From: Propionibacteriaceae bacterium UBA6122
Lineage (GTDB): Bacteria > Actinomycetota > Actinomycetes > Propionibacteriales > Propionibacteriaceae
DNA: 37,522 nt
Reading direction: 5' to 3'
Assembly (NCBI GenBank): GCA_002428365.1
Contig: DIVW01000017.1
Span: forward strand, 1 to 37,522
Shown: positions 15,896 to 23,602 of the stretch, piece after piece
Layout: each line of letters opens with the position of its first letter
Position numbering within the stretch: position 1 is the first letter of the stretch
Notes under the pieces: generated by a model
The model's input: only the letters and a program-made list of their open reading frames with translations
Told to the model about the DNA's origin: nothing
The model's database searches: none
Translations under genes and position numbers: made by a program

Positions 15896-17145
15896 AGCGC
15901 AAGACCATCGTTGCCGCCGGCGTCGCGGCAGCAGTCGTGCTGGCCCTCGGTGGCGGCCTGGCCTATTCAGCCAGCTCCAACCGCGCCCTGGTGGGGGTGA
16001 CCAGTGTCGGAAACCAGCCGCTCAGCGTCACCGTCAGCGCCTCGGGCAAGCTGGTGCCAGCCCACCGCTTGGGCGTCTACCCACCCACTTCGGGCACGCT
16101 GGCCACCGTGGATGTGCGCAGCGGGGATGCGGTCAAAGACGGTGACGTGCTGGCCCGAATGGACACCGCCCCGTTGAAGCTCGCTGTAGCCCAGGCCAAG
16201 GCCACCTATGCCGCAGCGCTGGCGCAATCAGAGACGGTGAACAACTCAGTGCCATCCGGGACGGAGCGGTCGGCGGCCAACGACGCGCTGAGCGCGGCGC
16301 GATCCAAAGCCGATACGGCTGCGAAAAACTACGCCGACTACCTGGACGACTACAACGCGGCCCCACCCGACCAGCAGGCCACCATGCTGCCGACGCTTCG
16401 GACGTTGAAGAGCGCCCGCACCAGCGCAAATGCGGCCGTGAAGACCGCTAAGGCCGCCATCACCCGGTTGTCTCGGGCCGCCCAGGTGGGCAAAGCGCGC
16501 AGCGCAGCCAGCCAGTCGATCAGCGCCGCCGCCCAAGCTCTCAAGCAGGCTGAACAGAACCTGGCCCGGGCCAGCTTGAAGGCTCCCTTCGACGGCACCG
16601 TCACCTTCGCGGACAGCGTCGAAGCCGGCGCCGGGGTGAACAAAGGGGTGGCAGTGTTCACTGTGGTTGATCCGAAGCGGATGGAGTTTGAAGCTGCGGT
16701 GAACGAAACCGACATTGCCTCGGTCTTCGTCGACCAGCCCGCCACCGTCACCTTGGACGCGTTCACTGAAGGATTCACCGGCAAGGTGACCCAGGTGCAG
16801 GCCGCTCCCCAGCTCACCAGCACCGGTGGGGTCGCTTTCGCGGTGCGGGTGGCGATCACGATCGGCTCGGCCCGGCTGTTCCAGGGCATGAGCGGCTCGG
16901 CCGACATCGTGGTGCAGGCAATTCCGGAGGCGCTGGTGGTGCCGATCGAGTCGGTGGTCACCAAGGGCACCACCAAGTCGGTCTTCGTGCTGGACGCTGG
17001 CGGCGTGGTCCATTCCCGTCCAGTGACGATCGGGGCCGCCACCGACACCGTGGCGCAAGTGCTCAGCGGCTTGTCGTCCGGGGAGCAGGTGGTCACCACC
17101 GGAGCGTCCAGCCTGAGTGACGGCCAGCAAGTCCGAACCAAGTGA
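15892..17145 (+). CDS. HlyD/MacA-type membrane fusion protein
   Basis: A 417-residue periplasmic-adaptor-type subunit of an ABC exporter. One N-terminal hydrophobic segment (residues ~6-26) anchors it. A biotinyl-lipoyl half-motif follows (GTLATVDVRSGDAVKDGDVLARMDT), then an Ala-rich helical hairpin of about 150 residues, the second lipoyl half (ARASLKAPFDGTVTFADSVEAGAGV) and beta-barrel strands. In Gram-positive bacteria such proteins support MacB-like ABC transporters in exporting peptides, lipids or drugs. Its start overlaps tetR and its stop is 7 bp before the ATPase, so the four genes form one operon. Confidence 0.87.
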   Translation: MKRKTIVAAGVAAAVVLALGGGLAYSASSNRALVGVTSVGNQPLSVTVSASGKLVPAHRLGVYPPTSGTLATVDVRSGDAVKDGDVLARMDTAPLKLAVAQAKATYAAALAQSETVNNSVPSGTERSAANDALSAARSKADTAAKNYADYLDDYNAAPPDQQATMLPTLRTLKSARTSANAAVKTAKAAITRLSRAAQVGKARSAASQSISAAAQALKQAEQNLARASLKAPFDGTVTFADSVEAGAGVNKGVAVFTVVDPKRMEFEAAVNETDIASVFVDQPATVTLDAFTEGFTGKVTQVQAAPQLTSTGGVAFAVRVAITIGSARLFQGMSGSADIVVQAIPEALVVPIESVVTKGTTKSVFVLDAGGVVHSRPVTIGAATDTVAQVLSGLSSGEQVVTTGASSLSDGQQVRTK

Positions 17146-17152
17146 TCCGGCC

Positions 17153-17884
17153 ATGACAGCAATCGTCGAGGTGAGCGGACTCACCAAGATCTATGGCAGC
17201 GGGGCTGCCCAGGTGACTGCCCTAGACGCGGTTGATCTGAGTGTTGCCGAAGGCGAGTTCGTCACCGTGATGGGGCCATCAGGCTGCGGTAAGTCGACGC
17301 TGCTGAACCTCCTCGGCGGCCTGGACACCCCTACCGCCGGCGAAATCAGCATCGACGGCCACGCGCTGGCCGAACTGCCCGATGATCAACTCACCGAACT
17401 GCGTCGGCGCCGAATCGGCTTCGTGTTCCAGTTCTTCAACCTGATCCCGGTGCTGAATGCCACCGAGAACGCGTCCCTGCCCCTGCGGTTGGACGGGGTG
17501 AAGGACGCCGACGCTCGGGCCGGGTTGTGGCTGGAGCGGGTGGGGTTGGCTGACCGGATGCTCAACCGTCCCGACCAACTCTCCGGCGGCCAGCAGCAGC
17601 GGGTGGCGATTGCCCGGGCGCTTTCGACCGAGCCCGCTTTGGTGTTGGCCGATGAGCCCACCGGCAACCTGGATTCGAAGTCGGCGGCCGAAATTGGTGA
17701 GTTACTGCGCCAGGTGAGCACCAAATGGGGACGCAGCGTGCTGATGGTCACCCACGATCTGCGGATTGCTAGCTTCGCTCAGCGGCTAGTGCTGATGCGC
17801 GACGGACGGATCATCGACGACCTGGCCCTCGACGGCAGCCGGGAGGCGCCGCGCACTGCTCTGGAACGGTCGGGGTTGTTGTGA
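17153..17884 (+). CDS. ABC transporter ATPase, MacB/LolD type
   Basis: A 243-residue nucleotide-binding subunit. Motifs in order: Walker A GPSGCGKST (~residues 42-50), Q-loop VFQFFNL, signature LSGGQQQRVAIARAL, Walker B LVLADEPTGNLD, and H-loop VTHDLR. The FQFFNLIP and DEPTGNLDS variants are typical of the MacB/LolD/FtsE group that partners FtsX-type permeases. ATG 17153 is chosen over an in-frame GTG at 17117 because it begins the usual N-terminus (TAIVEVSGLTKIYGSG) and does not overlap the upstream gene; its ribosome site is weak. The stop overlaps the permease start by GTGA. Confidence 0.92.
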   Translation: MTAIVEVSGLTKIYGSGAAQVTALDAVDLSVAEGEFVTVMGPSGCGKSTLLNLLGGLDTPTAGEISIDGHALAELPDDQLTELRRRRIGFVFQFFNLIPVLNATENASLPLRLDGVKDADARAGLWLERVGLADRMLNRPDQLSGGQQQRVAIARALSTEPALVLADEPTGNLDSKSAAEIGELLRQVSTKWGRSVLMVTHDLRIASFAQRLVLMRDGRIIDDLALDGSREAPRTALERSGLL

Positions 17885-20409
17885 AACTCACCATCGATCT
17901 GGCTTGGCGCTACCTGCGTGGTCGCGGCGCCAGGTCGATGCTGACCACCTTGGCAGTGGTCCTCGGCGTGATGCTCACCTTCGGTCTGAACGGCATCTTG
18001 CCCGCGATGGTGGACGCCTTCACTCGCAACCTGCTCAGCTCAGCTGGCAAGGTCGATCTGACCGTGACCAGCACTTTCAATCAGCCTTTCAAAGCTGAGG
18101 TGGTTGACCGGCTGCTCACGGTGCCCCAGATCGACTCCGCGAGCCCCGGGGCGCAAGGGACGGTGCCGCTGCCGCGGGACGCCGATGCGCCAGCTGATGC
18201 GTTGGCGCAGCTGATCGTGGTCGGGGTGGATACCGGCACCATCGGGGAGTTGCGCGATTTCCCGCTCGCCCAGGGACGGATGCTGGTCGCCGGCGACAAC
18301 GCGGCGGCGGTGCTGAACTCCGATCTGGCCCAGCAACTCGCGCTGGGCGTCGGGGACAATCTGGTGCTACCGGCCGCTGGCGGCACCGTCCGTTTCAGGG
18401 TGGTGGGGCTGTTGAGTTCGGCCACTTTGCCCGGCAGCGAGCAGGTCTTTGTCACCCTGCCAGCAGCCCAGCAGCTGTTCGGATTAGGCGCTCGCATCAC
18501 CCAGATCGAGGCCACGCTCGTTCCCGGGGCTGATCGGTCGGCCACTGAGCGGGCAGTCGCGTCCGCGCTTGGCCCTGACTACCAGGTGGGCGGGCTCTCC
18601 ACCGAGTCTTCGCTGCTGGCCACGCTTGAGGTGGCCAACTTCGCGTTCAACATGTTCGGCATCTTCGCCCTAGCCACCGCTGGGTTCATCATCGCCAACT
18701 CCTTCCGCACGGTGGTCGCCGAGCGGCGCCGCGATATCGGCATGCTGCGGGCGATCGGCACCTCGCGGCGCACCGTGATGGGGATGTTCCTGGCCGAATC
18801 CCTGCTGCAGGGCATCATCGGCACCGCGTTGGGCATCCTGGCCGGCTGGGGAATGGCGGCGTCCTTCTTCACTGCCATGGCCCCGATCTACACCTCAGTG
18901 ATGCACTTCACTGTCGGCGGGCCGAAGTTCACTACGACCACTTGGGTCACCTCGATCCTGCTCGGAGTTGGGGTGACGGTGGTCGCCGCAATTCTGCCGG
19001 CTCGGGCCGCGGGTCGGGTGACGCCGATGGAAGCGATGCGTCCGCAACTCGGCGAGGTCTATGAGCGCCAGGTCGGCATTCGGGCGTGGATCGGTGCTGG
19101 CCTGCTGGTGTTTTCGCTGTTCGGCCTGGTCTCCGGCTCCTCATCTCTAGTCGGCCTGGGCGCAGTGGTGTTCCTGATCGGCATCGCCTTGGTGGCCCCG
19201 GCGGTGGTGAATCCGATCGCCGCGTTCGCCTCGCGTCCGCTGGAAACGTTCTTCGCCCGCGAGGGCGCGATCGCCCGCAGCAATCTGCAGCGCAATCCCG
19301 GGCGAAGTGCGGTGACGGTGACAGCGGTGATGCTTGGGTTGGCCTCCATCGTGGCGATGATCACCATGGTCACTTCGATCTTCGCCGGCTTCACCAGCTA
19401 CCTGAACAAGTCGCTCTCGGCTGACTACCTGCTGATTCCGCAGTCGATCATTCTGGCTCAGGGCAATGTCGCGGCCGGTCCGCAGTTGGCCGAGCGGGTG
19501 CGGGACGTCCCAGGCATCGGTGCGGTCTCCTCGCTGCGGCTGGCCAAAGCCCGGGTGGACGACGGCGAAGTGCAGGTGATCGGTATCGATCCGGCCAACT
19601 ATCTGAAGGTGGCAGCTTTCGACTGGAACGCGGGTTCCTCAGATGCTGCAGTGACGCAGTTGGCGAGTGGACGCTGGGTGATCGCCAACGGCATTTATGC
19701 TTCTCAGCACAACTTGGCGATCGGCCAAGCCCTGCAGATCGACACCCCGAATGGCGTGCGGATCTACCACCTTGCCGGCATCGGCAACGACTATCTGAAC
19801 GCAAAGCTCGCCACGCTCTACACCTCGCAGGAGAACCTCGCGCGCGACTTCAACGTCACCGCCGATCTGCTGCTGATGGCCAACCGCACCGCCAACGCTG
19901 ACCCGGCCGAGACGCTGACCCGAATGCAGAAGGTGTTGGCCGACTACCCGGCCTTCCGGCTGTATGAGTCCCAGAGTTGGCTGGACGAGCAAATGGCCAC
20001 CTTCAGCCAGACCATCGTGATCTTCGACGTCTTGGTGGCCGCCCTCGCGTTGCCGTCCCTGTTGGCTCTGGTGAACACGCTGGCGATCAGCGTCCTGGCT
20101 CGCACTCGCGAGATCGGCATGCTGCGGGCGGTGGGGGCCACCCGGCGTCAGATTCGGCGAATGGTGATGGCCGAATCCCTGTTGCTGTCAGTCATCGGCA
20201 CCGCCTTTGGCGCGGTGGCCGGGCTTTGGCTTGGCTATGCGCTGGTGGTGGCGATGGGGGCGGTCGGCTGGCAGATGCCCTACGCCTTCCCCTGGACGGG
20301 TCTGCTGGCCACCGTGGTGGTCGGCATCGTCTTTGGCGTCCTGGCCGCGATCGGCCCGGCCCGCTCAGCCGCCAAGTTGGACGTGGTCGCCGCCCTGCAT
20401 CAGGAGTGA
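17881..20409 (+). CDS. ABC transporter permease, two FtsX-type domains
   Basis: An 842-residue membrane protein starting at a GTG that overlaps the ATPase stop. It has two copies of the FtsX/MacB permease core. Each has a long extracytoplasmic domain followed by three membrane helices with the coupling motif: RRRDIGMLRAIGTSRRTVM near residues 280-300 and TREIGMLRAVGATRRQIRR near residues 740-760. A first helix near residue 20-40 and one near the middle (~480-510) separate the halves. With the ATPase and the HlyD-family protein it makes a MacAB-like exporter, controlled by the upstream TetR protein. The substrate is unknown. Confidence 0.9.
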   Translation: MKLTIDLAWRYLRGRGARSMLTTLAVVLGVMLTFGLNGILPAMVDAFTRNLLSSAGKVDLTVTSTFNQPFKAEVVDRLLTVPQIDSASPGAQGTVPLPRDADAPADALAQLIVVGVDTGTIGELRDFPLAQGRMLVAGDNAAAVLNSDLAQQLALGVGDNLVLPAAGGTVRFRVVGLLSSATLPGSEQVFVTLPAAQQLFGLGARITQIEATLVPGADRSATERAVASALGPDYQVGGLSTESSLLATLEVANFAFNMFGIFALATAGFIIANSFRTVVAERRRDIGMLRAIGTSRRTVMGMFLAESLLQGIIGTALGILAGWGMAASFFTAMAPIYTSVMHFTVGGPKFTTTTWVTSILLGVGVTVVAAILPARAAGRVTPMEAMRPQLGEVYERQVGIRAWIGAGLLVFSLFGLVSGSSSLVGLGAVVFLIGIALVAPAVVNPIAAFASRPLETFFAREGAIARSNLQRNPGRSAVTVTAVMLGLASIVAMITMVTSIFAGFTSYLNKSLSADYLLIPQSIILAQGNVAAGPQLAERVRDVPGIGAVSSLRLAKARVDDGEVQVIGIDPANYLKVAAFDWNAGSSDAAVTQLASGRWVIANGIYASQHNLAIGQALQIDTPNGVRIYHLAGIGNDYLNAKLATLYTSQENLARDFNVTADLLLMANRTANADPAETLTRMQKVLADYPAFRLYESQSWLDEQMATFSQTIVIFDVLVAALALPSLLALVNTLAISVLARTREIGMLRAVGATRRQIRRMVMAESLLLSVIGTAFGAVAGLWLGYALVVAMGAVGWQMPYAFPWTGLLATVVVGIVFGVLAAIGPARSAAKLDVVAALHQE

Positions 20410-20473
20410 GTCCCGATCCGCCACCGCCCCAGCGTCGGGCCGCGGATCGATGGTTGTCGGCACCCTGGAATAG

Positions 20474-20502
20474 TTGAGGCTTAAACTAGTTATATCTAGT
20501 GT
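20474..20502 (+). promoter_or_regulatory. Candidate promoter with ACTAG...CTAGT palindrome
   Basis: TTGAGG (20474-20479) and TAGTGT (20497-20502) are 17 bp apart. Within the spacer lie ACTAG (20485-20489) and CTAGT (20496-20500), a small palindrome around TTATAT that could be a repressor site. It lies 33 bp before the oxidoreductase start. Confidence 0.45.
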
Positions 20503-20535
20503 CGCACGCCCCACACTCGCAACTAGGAGCACCAC

Positions 20536-21114
20536 ATGACCACGTTCACCATCATCGGCACCGGCAACATGGGCAAGGCCATCGGCGGCGTTCTTGCCGA
20601 CGGCGGCAGCAACGTCAGCTACGTCACCCACACCGAAGTCGGCACCGCAGCACTCAGCGGCGAGGTAGTCGTCCTGGCCGTGCCCTACCCCGCCGTGGCT
20701 GGCATCATCGAGGCGTACGGCCCCCAACTCGACGGCAAGGTTGTCGTCGACATCACCAACCCGCTGAACTTCGAAACCTTCGATTCGCTGGTCGTGCCCG
20801 CCGGCAGTTCCGCCGCCGCCGAGATCGCCGCCAAGCTGCCCAACTCGAAGGTGCTCAAGGCCTTCAACACCAACTTCGCTGCCACCTTGGGCAGCAAGAC
20901 CGTGGGGGAGAACACCACCACGGTGCTCGTCGCCGGTGATGATGGCGCGGCCAAGGCTGCCCTGACGAGCGCGGTTTCAGCCGGCGGGGCCTCAGCCATC
21001 GACGTCGGTTCGCTGGCTCGGGCGCACGAACTGGAGGCCGTCGGCTTCCTGCAACTCACCCTGGCAATCAGCGAAAAACTGGGCTGGACGGGCGGCTTCG
21101 CCGTCGTCGCCTGA
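20536..21114 (+). CDS. NADPH-dependent F420 reductase-type oxidoreductase
   Basis: A 192-residue protein with an N-terminal Rossmann motif (IIGTGNMGKAIGGVLADGG, residues ~6-24), then VVVLAVPYPAVAGII, the DITNPLNF motif and VLKAFNTNFA, a pattern shared by the NADP oxidoreductase coenzyme-F420-dependent family. Family members transfer hydride between NADP and F420 or reduce other substrates; the true acceptor cannot be told from sequence. A TAGGAG lies 7-8 bp before the ATG. It appears to be a single-gene unit, ending at a hairpin shared with the convergent thioredoxin-like gene. Confidence 0.82.
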   Translation: MTTFTIIGTGNMGKAIGGVLADGGSNVSYVTHTEVGTAALSGEVVVLAVPYPAVAGIIEAYGPQLDGKVVVDITNPLNFETFDSLVVPAGSSAAAEIAAKLPNSKVLKAFNTNFAATLGSKTVGENTTTVLVAGDDGAAKAALTSAVSAGGASAIDVGSLARAHELEAVGFLQLTLAISEKLGWTGGFAVVA

Positions 21115-21130
21115 GTAAATAGCACCAACC

Positions 21131-21165
21131 CCAGCGAGGCTGGCCTTACCGGCTGGCCTCGCTGG
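21131..21165. terminator. Hairpin between convergent oxidoreductase and thioredoxin-like genes
   Basis: CCAGCGAGGC (21131-21140) pairs with GCCTCGCTGG (21156-21165) around a 15-base loop. The loop contains the TAA stop of the thioredoxin-like gene. Its position suits a bidirectional terminator. Confidence 0.6.
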
Positions 21166-21484
21166 CCTGCCCGATCTCGGCCACAGCATCAGCGAGATAC
21201 TCGCCACTGCGGGGCCGAACCACCCGGGCCACTTCGACACCATTGTTCAACACGATCACCGTTGGCCACAGCTTTACCCGGTAGGAACGACCCAGCGGAC
21301 GCCCCGGTCCGTCCTCGACCAGGATTCGCCGCTGGCCCTCGAGGCCGCTCAGGGCAGCACCGATCAGCGGCTCGGCCGCCTGGCAATAGCCACACCAATC
21401 GGTGCCGAACTGCAGCACTGTGATGCCAGGCAACTCGTCAGCCTCAGCACGGGTCAGGGTTTCAGCCAGATAGCGGTCAGCCAT
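21146..21484 (-). CDS. Thioredoxin-like protein
   Basis: A 112-residue single-domain protein with the redox motif WCGYC (Cys31, Cys34) and the cis-proline strand KLWPTVIVLNNGVEV. The WCGYC motif differs from the classic WCGPC, which usually shifts redox potential. No signal peptide is present, so it works in the cytoplasm as a disulfide reductase or a monothiol/dithiol exchange partner. Its target is unknown, and the start (ATG 21484) has only a weak ribosome site. Confidence 0.85.
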   Translation of the reverse strand: MADRYLAETLTRAEADELPGITVLQFGTDWCGYCQAAEPLIGAALSGLEGQRRILVEDGPGRPLGRSYRVKLWPTVIVLNNGVEVARVVRPRSGEYLADAVAEIGQASEASR

Positions 21485-21590
21485 GACCTCAGATTAGGCG
21501 CTGGCGCAGCCCGGCGGGCGCGCCTACTAGTACGAATACCTCAGCCCCAGCTGGGCGCGCGAACCCTCGGACTGGGCACCGCCGCTGCAG

Positions 21591-21824
21591 TTACTGGGCC
21601 TCGTGGTCGGGTTCAACCGAGCCTGGGACGTGCTCCATTGGTTTCGGCCGATACGGGTGTGGCACCGGACGTCCGCCATGGGTGGCCTGCGAACCCGTTC
21701 CGAATGGCAAGCCAGCGTCGGCGGGGCTCGTTTCGTTCATCGGCGGCCCCGGGTTGGCCGCGCCGGAGCCTTCAGCTAGTCCGTTCCCCGAGCCGTTGAC
21801 GCTCTGTTCAGTGTCATCTGACAT
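21591..21824 (-). CDS. Small disordered hypothetical protein
   Basis: A 77-residue product rich in Gly, Pro, Ser and Glu (starts MSDDTEQSVNGSG, ends VEPDHEAQ) with no hydrophobic segment, so probably intrinsically disordered and acidic. It is supported by a good AAGGAG 6-7 bp before the ATG and by coding-like third-position GC. I recognise no family. Confidence 0.55.
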   Translation of the reverse strand: MSDDTEQSVNGSGNGLAEGSGAANPGPPMNETSPADAGLPFGTGSQATHGGRPVPHPYRPKPMEHVPGSVEPDHEAQ

Positions 21825-21967
21825 TCCTGCTCCTTCAATGGGGTCTGCCTACGACAGTACGCGGCATCCAAGCGGCCGGCCCGTTGGCGGTGCCCCGATA
21901 ATTGCGCCCCAACTGCGGTACAGGGTCGCCGCGCCACCTTGGTCGGGAGTGCGAACGAGAGCGCTTT

Positions 21968-21985
21968 GATGAGAGAGCTCTCATC
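21968..21985. promoter_or_regulatory. GATGAGAG / CTCTCATC inverted repeat
   Basis: Eight-base arms GATGAGAG (21968-21975) and CTCTCATC (21978-21985) around AG, about 80 bp before the first Gly-Thr-Pro-rich secreted protein. TCTCATC also occurs at 25102-25108 upstream of the histidine kinase gene, so this may be a site for the nearby response regulator; that link is inference. Confidence 0.45.
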
Positions 21986-22066
21986 GTCGTCCAATACCGG
22001 TCTCACTCATCGGTTCTGAAATGGGAGTAGCCCAACCAAGCTCCCCACAACAAAGGACGAGACCCC

Positions 22067-22507
22067 ATGTTGATCAAGAACCTCCTCATCGGATTGGCGG
22101 CAACCGCCGCTCTGGGCGTCGGCGTCGCGACGCTGCCGGCGATGGCTCAAGGTGGCGGGCCGCTCGGCTCACCCACCGGCACCCCGACCGGCCCCTGCAC
22201 GACCGCCAGTCCCACTGGCACCCCGACGGGCACTCCGACCGGTACCCCCGCCCGCGCTCGGGACCGCGTTCATGCTGTTGCGGACCCGTCCGCCTCGCCT
22301 TCAGGCACCCCGCAGGCCCGCAACCAGGAACGCAACCGCAAGGCCCGCGGTACCGTACCGACCGCAAGCTCCTCAGCCAGCCCGACCAGCACGCCCACTC
22401 AGGCCCGCGACCGCGACCGTGACGGCTCCTGCAGTGACTGCACCGGCACCCCAACCGGCACGCCGACTGGCACCCCCACCGGTGCCGGCAAGCGCGCTGG
22501 CCGCTAA
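22067..22507 (+). CDS. Secreted Gly-Thr-Pro-rich repeat protein
   Basis: A 146-residue protein with AAAGGA before the ATG. Residues 1-27 form a signal peptide (ending LPAMAQ with an A-x-A-type cleavage site). The mature part is low complexity: GTPTGTPTG-type repeats near residues 34-60 and again near 125-140, separated by Arg/Asp-rich stretches (ARARDRVH, QARNQERNRKAR, ARDRDRDG). It has three Cys, one near residue 44 and a CSDC pair near 122-125. Such proteins are often cell-wall or surface linkers, possibly glycosylated on Thr. No family is recognised. It is followed by a hairpin and by a related small protein, and lies next to a two-component system. Confidence 0.72.
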   Translation: MLIKNLLIGLAATAALGVGVATLPAMAQGGGPLGSPTGTPTGPCTTASPTGTPTGTPTGTPARARDRVHAVADPSASPSGTPQARNQERNRKARGTVPTASSSASPTSTPTQARDRDRDGSCSDCTGTPTGTPTGTPTGAGKRAGR

Positions 22508-22521
22508 CCCAGCACGCATCG

Positions 22522-22556
22522 GCCCCAGCATTCCGCCCTTGGTGGGATGCTGGGGC
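22522..22556 (+). terminator. Hairpin after the first Gly-Thr-Pro-rich gene
   Basis: GCCCCAGCAT (22522-22531) pairs with ATGCTGGGGC (22547-22556), with an inner CCC/GGG pairing. It sits 15 bp after the stop codon and 21 bp before the next gene, so it may attenuate rather than fully stop transcription. Confidence 0.6.
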
Positions 22557-22577
22557 TAAGCGCATGGAGGAGGTCGA

Positions 22578-22934
22578 ATGATCAAGCCATTTTTGGCCGT
22601 ACCAGTGCTACTGGTGGCAGGTCTTGGGCTTGCTGCGGCGTTCACCGCCTCGATCAATAGCCTCGCCGGGCCGCTGCCTGAGCCGCGATCAGCGGTTTCA
22701 CTACCGGGAGTGGCGAGCCCGACCAACCCGGCACCCACCGCAACCGGGTTGCCAACGGCCGCCACCAACAACTCCACCGGATCGAGGTCTAGCGGAAGCG
22801 GCCCCACGAGCACCACCAAATCGGGGCCCACCTCCACCAGCAGAGCGACTGGTGAGCCAACCGGCACCGGCACGGGAGCTGGCAAGCGCCAAGGCGGTCA
22901 GCAAGTAACCAACCCTGGCCCGAAACACCCCTGA
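22578..22934 (+). CDS. Small exported Ser/Thr/Pro-rich protein
   Basis: A 118-residue product with GGAGG 5-6 bp before the ATG. Residues ~4-24 are hydrophobic (signal peptide or N-terminal anchor). The rest is Ser/Thr/Pro/Gly-rich with the tail GTGTGAGKRQGGQQ, and that tail resembles the end of the preceding protein (GTPTGAGKRAGR), so the two genes are probably distant duplicates. It lacks cysteines after the signal sequence. The function is unknown; a surface or wall location is inferred. Confidence 0.65.
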   Translation: MIKPFLAVPVLLVAGLGLAAAFTASINSLAGPLPEPRSAVSLPGVASPTNPAPTATGLPTAATNNSTGSRSSGSGPTSTTKSGPTSTSRATGEPTGTGTGAGKRQGGQQVTNPGPKHP

Positions 22935-22945
22935 GGTTCGCCACC

Positions 22946-23602
22946 TCAAGCCAGGCGGTAACCCATCCCTCGGACGGTGTGGATGGTGTCGGCACCGAGT
23001 TTGCGGCGCAGATAGCGGACGTAGACGTCCACCACATTTGATCCCGGATCGAAGTCGTAGCCCCAGACCGCGCTCAGCAGCTGCTCGCGGCTGAGTACCT
23101 GATCGGGGTGCCGCAGGAACATCTCAGCCAAGGCAAACTCGCGGGCCGATAGCTCGATTTCGGCGCCGTCCACCCGAACTCGGCGGGTGCGCAGGTCGAG
23201 CTCCAAATCGCGATGACGCAAGCTCAGGGCACTGTCTTGGCCGGTATGTCGCAGCCGGGAGCGCACCCGGGCCAACAGTTCCTCGAAGCTGAACGGTTTG
23301 ACCAAATAGTCGTCGGCGCCGCCTTCAAGACCAGCCACCCGATCCCGCACCGCCGAGCGGGCGGTCAGCATGATCACCGGGATGCTGGCATCGCGTTGGC
23401 GCACCTGGCGCAGCACCTCGAAACCGTCCAGATCAGGCAGCCCGACATCGAGGATCACCAAGTCGAACTCGCCGCCAGCCACCAACTCGGCAACCCCAGA
23501 CCCGGTGCCCTCGATGTGGGTCTGGTAGCCGGCCGCCCGCAAACCGGCCGCGACGAAGGAGGCGATTCGTGCCTCGTCTTCGACGATCAATACCTGGGTC
23601 AC
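22946..23602 (-). CDS. OmpR/PhoB-family response regulator
   Basis: A 218-residue DNA-binding regulator. The receiver domain (residues 1-~115) shows the acidic pocket VEDE at 7-10, the phosphoacceptor Asp52 in VILDVGLPDLDG, Thr/Ser in MLTARS, and Lys in DDYLVKPF. The C-terminal winged helix (residues ~125-218) has the OmpR pattern LSAREFALAEMFLRHPDQVLSREQLLSAVWG and NVVDVYVRYLRRKLG. Its start overlaps the stop... of the upstream kinase by ATGA, so the two are co-translated. Targets are not known; the two exported repeat proteins next door are candidates. Confidence 0.92.
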   Translation of the reverse strand: MTQVLIVEDEARIASFVAAGLRAAGYQTHIEGTGSGVAELVAGGEFDLVILDVGLPDLDGFEVLRQVRQRDASIPVIMLTARSAVRDRVAGLEGGADDYLVKPFSFEELLARVRSRLRHTGQDSALSLRHRDLELDLRTRRVRVDGAEIELSAREFALAEMFLRHPDQVLSREQLLSAVWGYDFDPGSNVVDVYVRYLRRKLGADTIHTVRGMGYRLA

